Origin: Anaerolineae bacterium
GTDB lineage: Bacteria; Chloroflexota; Anaerolineae; JAFGEY01
DNA length: 18,656 nucleotides
Assembly: GCA_016929775.1 (NCBI GenBank)
Contig: JAFGIE010000269.1
Span: 1 to 18,656 of the forward strand
Direction: 5' to 3'
The notes beneath the pieces are model-generated. The model worked only from the letters and a program-made list of their open reading frames with translations, ran no database searches and had not been told where the DNA came from. Shown one piece after another: positions 1-5,986 of the stretch. The position numbers and the translations under genes were made by a program. Every line of letters starts with the position of its first letter. Positions within the stretch are counted from its first letter, which is position 1.

Positions 1-94
1 CGCGAGCTGATCTAGGGGCGCGGCACAGCTTGTGTGGGGGGCCAAGGGCCAACCATCGCTCCCACACTGTCACGTGTCTCCGGCGCGTCGTCTA

Positions 95-123
95 TTGACT
101 ATTTACACCTAGAGTGCTATACT
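95..123 (+). promoter_or_regulatory. Sigma-70 promoter with extended -10 for the mrp cluster
   Basis: The -35 box TTGACT is at 95-100 and the -10 box TATACT at 118-123, separated by exactly 17 nt. A TGC precedes the -10 (115-117), giving an extended -10. The predicted transcript start is near 130, leaving a 5' leader of about 120 nt before the mrp start at 250. The boxes stand out as AT-rich in otherwise GC-rich DNA. This is seen directly; activity is inferred. Confidence 0.75.
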
Positions 124-135
124 GTAGGTGGTCCG

Positions 136-157
136 TCGCCCCTGCCGGCAGGGGCGA
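136..157. promoter_or_regulatory. Perfect 22-bp palindrome at the mrp transcript start
   Basis: The half-site TCGCCCCTGCC is followed without a gap by its exact reverse complement. It lies about 6 to 27 nt downstream of the predicted start of transcription. A repressor bound here would block initiation or early elongation, so it is a candidate operator. Alternatively, the transcript could fold into a hairpin. As RNA, the innermost bases would have to form the loop. No regulator gene is visible in the window. Confidence 0.5.
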
Positions 158-249
158 TACGGCGGGCCCCGCACGACGAGGAACCGGGCGGACAGGCGCA
201 CGGGCCCGCTGCGCCTATTATGGAACGTAGAGGACGATCGGAGAGAGGA

Positions 250-1305
250 ATGATCACACAGGAACGAGTGCGCCAGGCGCTGCGCCACGTCATGCATCCC
301 GAGCTAGAGCGCGACTTGGTGGATCTCGACATGATCAGGGACGTCGAGGTGGGGGACGGCAAGGTCACGGTGAGCGTGGCGTTGCCTTTCCTGGACGTCC
401 CCATCAAAGACGATCTGGTAGCCCGGGTCGAGGAGGCAGTGGCGGGCCTGGACCCCGACGTCCAGGTCACAGTCAGCCTGGACGAAATGAGCCAACCGGA
501 GCGTGCGGCGTTCATGTCCAAGTCGGGCGCGGAGCCTGGCGTCGAGCGACCGGTGAACCAGATCGCGCACGTGATCGCCGTGTTGAGCGGCAAGGGCGGC
601 GTCGGCAAGTCCTCGGTCGCCGCGCTGTTGGCTGTCGCGCTGCGCCGCCGCGGGCTGCGCGTCGGCGTGCTCGATGCGGACATCACTGGACCGAGCATCC
701 CCCGCATGTTCGGCCTGCAGCGCAAGCCGATCAGTGGGCCGTCGGGCATCCAGCCCGTGGAGACCGAGACCGGGATCCAGGTCATGTCGATCAACCTGCT
801 GCTGCAGTCGGAGGACCAGGCTGTGATCTGGCGTGGGCCGCTGATCAGCAGTGCGATCAAGCAGTTCTGGACGGACGTCGCCTGGGGCACGCTGGATTAC
901 CTGATCGTCGATCTGCCGCCGGGCACCTCCGACGCCTCGCTGACGGTGATGCAGTCCATTCCGCTCAGCGGCGTCGTGCTGGTGACCTCGCCGCAGGACT
1001 TGGCGGGGATGGTGGTGCGCAAGGCTGCCCACATGGCGGAGCGCATGGGGGCGTCGATCATCGGCCTGATCGAGAACATGAGTTACGTGGTCTGCCCGCG
1101 ATGTGGGCTCGAGATCCGGGTCTTTGGCCCCAGCCAAGCGCTCCAGACGGCTGCGCAGCTGGGCGTGCCGCTGCTGGGCCAAGTCCCGCTCGACGCAGAC
1201 TTGGCCTGCCGCTGCGACGCGGGCGAGATCGAGGCATACGACGCGGCGCTCTTTGAGCCGATCGTCAAGCCGACGATCGACCGGATGCGCGTCGTGGGCT
1301 CGTAG
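250..1305 (+). CDS. mrp: Mrp/ApbC/NBP35-family iron-sulfur cluster carrier ATPase
   Basis: This 351-residue cytoplasmic P-loop ATPase of the Mrp/ApbC family should carry and hand over Fe-S clusters to apo-proteins. Residues 1-85 form a MIP18/DUF59-type domain (MHPELERDLVDLDMI near 16-29). The deviant Walker A SGKGGVGKSS is at 113-122, and the Walker B region YLIVDLPPGTSD is at 217-228. The CPRC motif at 282-285, just after IENMSYV, is the cysteine pair that binds the bridging cluster in a homodimer. The length is normal for a bacterial DUF59-containing Mrp. The start at 250 is chosen because GGAG at 240-243 is spaced 6 nt from it and the translation before it has no family similarity. An in-frame ATG at 220 lacks a Shine-Dalgarno sequence. 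It is first in a co-directional cluster with a small protein and lipoate ligase, which suggests a role in supplying Fe-S enzymes, possibly lipoyl synthase. That link is an inference. Confidence 0.93.
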   Translation: MITQERVRQALRHVMHPELERDLVDLDMIRDVEVGDGKVTVSVALPFLDVPIKDDLVARVEEAVAGLDPDVQVTVSLDEMSQPERAAFMSKSGAEPGVERPVNQIAHVIAVLSGKGGVGKSSVAALLAVALRRRGLRVGVLDADITGPSIPRMFGLQRKPISGPSGIQPVETETGIQVMSINLLLQSEDQAVIWRGPLISSAIKQFWTDVAWGTLDYLIVDLPPGTSDASLTVMQSIPLSGVVLVTSPQDLAGMVVRKAAHMAERMGASIIGLIENMSYVVCPRCGLEIRVFGPSQALQTAAQLGVPLLGQVPLDADLACRCDAGEIEAYDAALFEPIVKPTIDRMRVVGS

Positions 1306-1330
1306 TAGCGGAGCACGAGAGGAAGTGGAT

Positions 1331-1645
1331 ATGTCAGACATAGAGCCCGTGATCGAAGGAGAGATCGTGCAGGATGATGCCGAATCTGCCGAGGTGCAGG
1401 TCCGGGAGGCGCGTCCTGTCGGAACGACATCCAGGGTATTGGCCTGGGTGGGCGCGGCAGCGGCGTACGCCGGGCGCGAGGTGATCGTACGCGTCGTCCG
1501 CTCACTGCTGGACGCATGGGACGAGCGCGCCAGCCGTTCGGCGGCGCCGAGTGACCTGCCCTCGCGGGCGTCGGCGCAGCAGACGGCGCCCGATCGGCCC
1601 GCAGGCGGTGCGCGCCAGCGTCGCCGGCGCGCACGCGGAGGCTGA
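1331..1645 (+). CDS. Small protein of unknown function between mrp and lplA
   Basis: I do not recognise this 104-residue protein. It has three visible parts. Residues 1-28 are an acidic head. Residues 34-63 are a hydrophobic to amphipathic stretch (VLAWVGAAAAYAGRE, then VIVRVVRSLLDAW) that could be a membrane-associated helix. The tail is Ala/Ser/Pro/Gln-rich, turns strongly basic and ends RQRRRRARGG. The ATG at 1331 is preceded by GAGAGGAAG at 1317-1325, a good ribosome binding site. The gene starts 25 nt after mrp stops and lies 96 nt before lplA, on the same strand, so co-transcription is likely. The same frame is open upstream inside mrp, but that extension is a shadow. The basic tail might bind nucleic acid or acidic lipid; this is speculative. 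Confidence 0.6.
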   Translation: MSDIEPVIEGEIVQDDAESAEVQVREARPVGTTSRVLAWVGAAAAYAGREVIVRVVRSLLDAWDERASRSAAPSDLPSRASAQQTAPDRPAGGARQRRRRARGG

Positions 1646-1741
1646 GCGCAGCCCCCGAACCTGTTCCTGGCGCGACCGGCGCTGGGGTCCAGCCCACCAT
1701 CGAGCACCGCCCCGCGTCTGCGGGCCATCGAGGAGCCACGC

Positions 1742-2788
1742 ATGCAGCTATACCACCTGGCGCACGTCCCCTGGATCGACTCGCAGCTGATCTACCACGC
1801 GCAGCCGCGCGTGGGGGTCGAGGCGCTCAACATCCTGGCGCCCAGCACGCCCTACGTCTGTCTGGGCTACCACCAGGACCTCGAGCAAGAGATCGACGAG
1901 GCATTCTGCCGGGAACGGGGCATTCCCATCTTCCGGCGCGAGGTGGGGGGTGGGGCCGTATACCTGGACGGCAACCAGATCTTTTACCAGATCGTCCTCC
2001 ACGCCGACCATCCCTTGGCCCAGGGGGGCAAGGCGGCGTTCTACAAGCGCATGCTCGAGCCCGTCGCGGCGGCGTACTGCGACCTGGGCGTGCCAGCGCA
2101 CTATCGACCGGTGAATGACGTGGTGACCGCCGACGGGCGTAAGATCTCGGGGACGGGTGCGGCAGAGATCGGCGCATACGTCGTCCTCGTCGGCAACCTG
2201 ATCGCGGACTTTGACTATGAGACCACGGCGCGCGTGCTCCGCGTGCCCGACGAAAAGTACCGCGACAAGGTCTACCACAGCATGCGCGAGAACCTGACCA
2301 CGCTCCGCCGCGAGATCGGCCGAGTGCCCGCGTGGGACGAGATGACGGCGCCGCTGATCCGGCGCTTCGCGCAGGTCCTGGGTCCGCTGGAACCGGGCGC
2401 GCTACCGGCGGCGGTCCGCGAGCAGGTCGAGGCCCTCACACCGCGCTTTCAGAGCGCCGAGTGGCTGTACAAGGTGGGCAGGCGCGAGCCGGGGCGCAAC
2501 GTCAAGATCGCCTCAGGCGTCAATGTCATCCAGCGCGTGCACAAGGCGCCGGGGGGTCTGCTGCGCGCGACGGTCGAGGTGGTGGATGGCAGGTGGCGCT
2601 ACGTGTCGCTGTCCGGGGACTTGTTCTGCTATCCGCGCGACGCGATCGGCGACCTCCAGTCGGCGCTAGAGGGCACGCTCTGCGCGGACGCGCGAGCCGT
2701 GATCGAGCAGTTCTACGCCACGCACGAGATCGAGACGCCAGGCGTCTCTACGGACGATTGGCTGGGCGTTTTGCCGGGCGCCTCGTGA
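1742..2788 (+). CDS. lplA: Lipoate-protein ligase A
   Basis: This 348-residue cytoplasmic enzyme should activate lipoate with ATP and attach it to the lysine of lipoyl domains, such as 2-oxoacid dehydrogenase E2 or GcvH. The BPL/LplA/LipB catalytic fold shows as RREVGGGAVY at 65-74, the family's lipoate/nucleotide-binding loop, and NDVVTADGRKISGTG at 125-139, with K134 in the place of the catalytic lysine. About 250-348 resembles the LplA accessory domain (GGLLRATVEVVDG, then SLSGDLFCYP), which the shorter octanoyltransferases LipB and LipM lack. That favours a ligase over LipM, although an octanoyltransferase or amidotransferase role cannot be excluded from sequence alone. The start is supported by GAGGAG at 1730-1735, 6 nt upstream. 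The gene lies between the small basic-tailed protein and a universal stress protein, all on the + strand. Confidence 0.88.
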   Translation: MQLYHLAHVPWIDSQLIYHAQPRVGVEALNILAPSTPYVCLGYHQDLEQEIDEAFCRERGIPIFRREVGGGAVYLDGNQIFYQIVLHADHPLAQGGKAAFYKRMLEPVAAAYCDLGVPAHYRPVNDVVTADGRKISGTGAAEIGAYVVLVGNLIADFDYETTARVLRVPDEKYRDKVYHSMRENLTTLRREIGRVPAWDEMTAPLIRRFAQVLGPLEPGALPAAVREQVEALTPRFQSAEWLYKVGRREPGRNVKIASGVNVIQRVHKAPGGLLRATVEVVDGRWRYVSLSGDLFCYPRDAIGDLQSALEGTLCADARAVIEQFYATHEIETPGVSTDDWLGVLPGAS

Positions 2789-2903
2789 GCACGGGCGTCC
2801 GCGCGCCGCCCGAGCGGCGATCGGCGCGGCGCCAGGTCTCCCAGGGCACGCGAGCGCTCCAGCAGCGCTGGATCGAGGGACGTCGTATCGACGGGAGGCC
2901 GAA

Positions 2904-3353
2904 ATGTATGCAAGCATTCTCGTTCCATTGGATGGGTCCAAGCGCGCGGAGGCGATCCTGCCTCACGTGCAGGACCTCGCCACGCGGTATGGGGCCACGG
3001 TGATCTTGTTGCTGGTGATCGAGCCGCTGCCGCTCAGCGTGGGGATGCTCGAGGGGGCCTATCGGGTGTTCCAGCAGGAGCTGGAGCGCCGCACGAGCGA
3101 GGCCGAGTCCTACTTGGCGACGCTCGAGCAGCGCTACCAGGAGATGGGCATCCAGGTCCAAACTTCTGTCGTCTATGGTTCGCCGGTGGAGGCGATCGCC
3201 ACGACCGCAGAGCAGGAAGGGGTGGACCTGGTCGCCATGGCGAGCCACGGTCGGACGGGCCTCTCGCGCGTCTTCTATGGCAGTGTCGCCGCCGGGGTCC
3301 TGCATCGCATCGACCGCCCCCTGCTGCTGATCCGGTCGATCGAGAACGCGTAG
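2904..3353 (+). CDS. Universal stress protein, UspA family
   Basis: This is a 149-residue single-domain Usp. The first strand and loop, ILVPLDGS (5-12), and the C-terminal nucleotide-binding segment ASHGRTGLSRVFYGS (113-127) are typical. The motif reads A-x2-G-x9-G-S, so Ala113 replaces the first Gly of the canonical G-x2-G-x9-G-(S/T). That swap is common in bacterial members and is still compatible with ATP binding. These proteins dimerise in the cytoplasm and act in stress or energy-limitation responses; the specific role here is unknown. The start at 2904 follows GGGAGG (2893-2898) by 5 nt. The gene lies 115 nt after lplA and may be the end of the same transcript. It converges on the lyase-like gene, with only 29 nt between stop codons. 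Confidence 0.92.
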   Translation: MYASILVPLDGSKRAEAILPHVQDLATRYGATVILLLVIEPLPLSVGMLEGAYRVFQQELERRTSEAESYLATLEQRYQEMGIQVQTSVVYGSPVEAIATTAEQEGVDLVAMASHGRTGLSRVFYGSVAAGVLHRIDRPLLLIRSIENA

Positions 3354-3359
3354 GCGATG

Positions 3360-3378
3360 CTCCTCCGAGGCGGAGGGG
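3360..3378. terminator. GC-rich hairpin between convergent stop codons
   Basis: CTCCTCCG (3360-3367) can pair with CGGAGGGG (3371-3378), giving 8 bp with one U-G wobble and a 3-nt loop. It occupies most of the 29-nt gap between the universal stress protein stop and the lyase-like gene stop, so it is well placed to end both transcripts. Neither strand has a T-tract after it, so it is not a canonical intrinsic terminator. Confidence 0.35.
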
Positions 3379-3382
3379 GCAC

Positions 3383-5719
3383 TCAGCTCTGATCTGTGTC
3401 CTCACCCGCCGCCAGCAATGCGACCGTCTCGGCGCAGCCGTACATCTGGGCGGTATAGGTCTTGCCCTGACCGGGCCCAGGCGGCGGGGCCTGCAGGAGG
3501 TGCGCGAACTTGCGTTCCCAGGCGATCGAGAGGACGCGCCTGTGGTTGGCATTGCTCCCCATGCGCGCGCCGTTGACGTGGGCCATCATGACCACGCCCG
3601 GCTGGTGGGTCGGACCGGTGGCGGGGCAGGAGGTGTAGCGCCAGTCCCGCCACTCCTCGCGCCAGGTGTCGTTGTCGAGAAAGGTCACGGCGCGATCGAC
3701 GGCGTCGGGGATCCGGGCGTCGCCCGAGAGCTGCCCATAGCGCGCCAGGCCATTGATCAGCACAGCCGTGATAAAGCCCGCCATGCCGGTGTGCCGCGCG
3801 GTTTTGCAGAGGCAGTGATCCCAGGCCATGGGATAGATCAACCAGCCGCCGCAGACCGGGTCCTGATCGCCTAGTGCGTCGTCGGCGAGGGTGCGCATCG
3901 CCTGCAGGTAGCGCGCCGAGAGATCGAGCTCGCATGCCCCGCCCAGGGCGAGGAGGGGCCACCCAGTGGTCCGCCCGCAGTGCGTGTGGCCCATGAAGCG
4001 GTACTCGCGCGCCTCGACCAGCCGAGCGAGGTTGTCGCCGATCCGTTCCACCGTCTCCTTGACGAACGGGTCGCCGGTCAACAAGTAGTGGCGCACCAGT
4101 CCCTGCGTCCAGATGTGTCCCAAGTTGAAGGGGTCGAGGCAGAGGTACGGATGCTCGGGATGCCCGATCCCGACCTCGATGAACAGCTCGCGGACGCGTT
4201 CGACGGGATAAAAGCCGCCCACATGCCCGACGGCGTGCTGGTGCACCATCCCCGGGCGCGGCGGATAGCCAGGGCGCTCCCACTGTGAAAAGTAGGCGGC
4301 GAGGTCGGGGTTGACATAGTGCACGATGTCGACCTCGCTGGAATGCCGGGCGGTCGCATCGGCGACGTAAAAGTACTTGGGGTCGCCAGTACGCGCATAC
4401 TGGATCAGGATCTGGTTGGCGGTATCGTACTCGTGGTTGCCCCAGTTGACGCGCCGTTCCCCGAACCAGTCGCCCCAGTTCATCGCCCCATAGTCGCGCT
4501 GTGCCTCGATCGCGTAGCAGTAGCCGTCGAACAGGTTCTCAGCCCAGGCGTCGTACGCCGTCATGGCGGGCGTGCCCGCCGGGGCGATCTCGCCCCACAC
4601 GCCGGTCGCGATCGCCTGTGCGGGGTCTGCGATCGGGATCAGGGGACGGTCGGCGCCCCGCGCCAGCGCCGCACCGTTGCCGTCGATCTCGAGCCACACC
4701 TCCCACCGGCGCGCCTGCCCGGTGCGCAGCTGGTAGCAGTTGTCCGAGAACAGGTACTGGTGCTTGTACCACGGCTCCATGTGGTCGAAATCCCCCGCCT
4801 GGAAGGAAGGCAGGAGCCCCAGCGTGAGCCCTTCCGGGGACAGCTCGATGCTCTTGGGCCACTGCTGCCACATGTCGCGCAGGGCGACCGCTATCTCGCC
4901 GCGCCCATCGTCGACCGTCGCCCATCCGGGCGCGCGCAGCCCACTCCCCTCGGCGCCCTCCAGCCGGTAGTGCTGGTCGTCGACCTGCAAGAGGCGCACG
5001 CCTGCCTCCGCAGCGCCCGCCCAGCCCGGGCTGCCCCCCAGCCCGCCGGAGCGGGCGCCCCCGCGCGGGCGGACCGCCAGCTCGATCGCCCGGACCTGCT
5101 GCACGATGCCGTGTGGGGCGTCGATCAGGACCAGCGGTTCGAGCCGGATCGCGTCCAGACCGGCATAGACCGAGGCGCGCATGCGGCACTGGACGACGCG
5201 CTGCCCCGCCGGGTCGTAGAACGCGCCGTGCAGCGATAGCGTGGCGCGCTGGGGCCCGTGGGCCTCGACCTCGACCCTTTCGGCCCGCGCGGCGCAAACG
5301 TGGCCCTGGGCATCGGTAAGGGTGAGGGCGATCTCGAAACGGTCCGACACGCTCAGCGGGGCGTCCCTGCCGGGCGACAAGCGCACGCCCGCCGTCGCCA
5401 GCGCCTGCCCATCCACTGTCACGCCCCCGGTGGGAACCGCGGGCGCGGCGTCGCCCGCCAAGAGGGTGTAGGTGCACTGCCCGCGCGCGGCGGGCTGCGA
5501 CTGGTAGTCGAGCAGCACCCAGCGTGCGCTGCCGTCTTGCCAGCGCGCCAGGACTTTTGCTTGTAGGGGCACGGCGAGCCCCGTTGCGTCGCGCAGCGCG
5601 AACGCGCATCCCTCCGGTGCGGCACCCTGGGCCAACGGTACCCCGCCCGTGACCGGGCGCCGCGTGTCGAGGTCCGCGGTATCCTGTACGGTGATGGTCA
5701 GTACGTCTTTCACGTTCAT
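3383..5719 (-). CDS. Exo-rhamnogalacturonan lyase-like protein (PcRGLX/YetA-like)
   Basis: This 778-residue protein looks like a carbohydrate-active enzyme of the PcRGLX/YetA-like group. Fungal PcRGLX is an exo-acting rhamnogalacturonan lyase (PL26). Residues 1-100 resemble the N-terminal RIFT-barrel domain, including RRPVTGGVPLAQG and VPLQAKVLARWQDGSARWVL. About 100-390 is beta-rich. From about 400 onward the sequence is helical and Trp/His-rich, like an alpha/alpha toroid, with the signature NWGDWFGERRVNWGNHEYDT at 414-433 followed by helical repeats. No signal peptide is seen, so it is probably cytoplasmic. The ATG at 5719 abuts GGGAGG (no spacing), while a GTG two codons later is spaced 6 nt, so the true start may be that GTG. 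The longer open frame to 5902 only translates repeat DNA. It lies 267 nt after the giant RHS gene on the same strand. Substrate and catalytic residues are not determined. Confidence 0.65.
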   Translation of the reverse strand: MNVKDVLTITVQDTADLDTRRPVTGGVPLAQGAAPEGCAFALRDATGLAVPLQAKVLARWQDGSARWVLLDYQSQPAARGQCTYTLLAGDAAPAVPTGGVTVDGQALATAGVRLSPGRDAPLSVSDRFEIALTLTDAQGHVCAARAERVEVEAHGPQRATLSLHGAFYDPAGQRVVQCRMRASVYAGLDAIRLEPLVLIDAPHGIVQQVRAIELAVRPRGGARSGGLGGSPGWAGAAEAGVRLLQVDDQHYRLEGAEGSGLRAPGWATVDDGRGEIAVALRDMWQQWPKSIELSPEGLTLGLLPSFQAGDFDHMEPWYKHQYLFSDNCYQLRTGQARRWEVWLEIDGNGAALARGADRPLIPIADPAQAIATGVWGEIAPAGTPAMTAYDAWAENLFDGYCYAIEAQRDYGAMNWGDWFGERRVNWGNHEYDTANQILIQYARTGDPKYFYVADATARHSSEVDIVHYVNPDLAAYFSQWERPGYPPRPGMVHQHAVGHVGGFYPVERVRELFIEVGIGHPEHPYLCLDPFNLGHIWTQGLVRHYLLTGDPFVKETVERIGDNLARLVEAREYRFMGHTHCGRTTGWPLLALGGACELDLSARYLQAMRTLADDALGDQDPVCGGWLIYPMAWDHCLCKTARHTGMAGFITAVLINGLARYGQLSGDARIPDAVDRAVTFLDNDTWREEWRDWRYTSCPATGPTHQPGVVMMAHVNGARMGSNANHRRVLSIAWERKFAHLLQAPPPGPGQGKTYTAQMYGCAETVALLAAGEDTDQS

Positions 5720-5727
5720 CCTCCCGC

Positions 5728-5741
5728 GACCGGTAACGGTC
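5728..5741 (-). other. Small inverted repeat just upstream of the lyase-like gene start
   Basis: GACCG (5728-5732) and CGGTC (5737-5741) flank a 4-nt loop. The hairpin would lie only a few nucleotides 5' of the GGGAGG ribosome binding site (5720-5725) in the transcript. It could modulate translation, but a 5-bp stem is expected by chance in DNA this GC-rich. Confidence 0.2.
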
Positions 5742-5762
5742 CACGCAAGAGAGAGCGCATGT

Positions 5763-5806
5763 GCTCGTCCCTGCTCCCGTCCGCGCTCGTCCCTGCTCCC
5801 GTCCAC
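5763..5806. repeat. Two tandem copies of a 22-nt repeat
   Basis: Units at 5763-5784 and 5785-5806 begin GCTCGTCCCTGCTCCCGTCC and differ at one base near the end (GC or AC). A third, detached unit identical to the first is at 5909-5930. Each run leads directly into a copy of the hairpin repeat. The first ten bases, GCTCGTCCCT, are the same as the start of the hairpin unit, so the two repeats look related. No coding potential is evident. Confidence 0.8.
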
Positions 5807-5840
5807 GCTCGTCCCTCCGCTCTGCGGGGGGACGTCGGGC
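5807..5840. repeat. Palindromic hairpin repeat, copy A
   Basis: CGTCCCTCCGC (5810-5820) pairs with GCGGGGGGACG (5824-5834) around the loop TCT, giving an 11-bp stem with one T-G mismatch. The 34-nt block 5807-5840 recurs exactly at 5931-5964. The shape resembles bacterial REP-type intergenic elements. Confidence 0.8.
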
Positions 5841-5908
5841 AGGGGCGCGCCGACGCAGAGCATCGGCGCAAGCACGGAGGGAGCGCTCGTCCCCACTCTC
5901 ACACCTGT

Positions 5909-5930
5909 GCTCGTCCCTGCTCCCGTCCGC
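5909..5930. repeat. Third copy of the 22-nt repeat
   Basis: This is identical to the unit at 5763-5784. With two flanking bases on its left and ten on its right it forms an exact 34-nt direct repeat: 5761-5794 equals 5907-5940. The duplication is therefore longer than one unit and probably arose by copying a block of this spacer. Confidence 0.8.
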
Positions 5931-5964
5931 GCTCGTCCCTCCGCTCTGCGGGGGGACGTCGGGC
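5931..5964. repeat. Palindromic hairpin repeat, copy B, 3' of the giant gene
   Basis: The stem is 5934-5944 with 5948-5958, and the block is identical to copy A. It begins about 23 nt past the stop codon of the giant RHS gene on the minus strand. It could stall or protect the 3' end of that transcript, but no T-tract follows it. Confidence 0.8.
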
Positions 5965-5986
5965 TGTGCCGCGCCCCCGCTGGCGC

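Noticed and set aside
1..15. Possible last codons of an upstream gene (open to a TAG at 13-15)
   Set aside because: Only four codons are visible, so there is no evidence of coding.
34..249. N-terminal extension of mrp in the same open frame
   Set aside because: It covers the promoter and palindrome, has no family similarity, and the ATG at 220 lacks a ribosome binding site. The start at 250 has GGAG at 6 nt.
304..1743. Minus-strand open frame opposite mrp
   Set aside because: Antisense shadow of a strongly supported conserved gene.
2853..2869. Terminator between lplA and the stress-protein gene
   Set aside because: AGCGCT arms with a 5-nt loop form only a 6-bp stem with no T-tract, so this is likely chance in GC-rich DNA.
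5720..5902. Upstream extension of the lyase-like protein
   Set aside because: Its residues (such as DVPPQSGGTS) come from translated hairpin and 22-nt repeats, and the family's first strand begins at about MNVKDVLTITV.
5763..5964. CRISPR array
   Set aside because: Units are tandem or irregularly spaced, spacers are not uniform or unique, and no cas genes are present.
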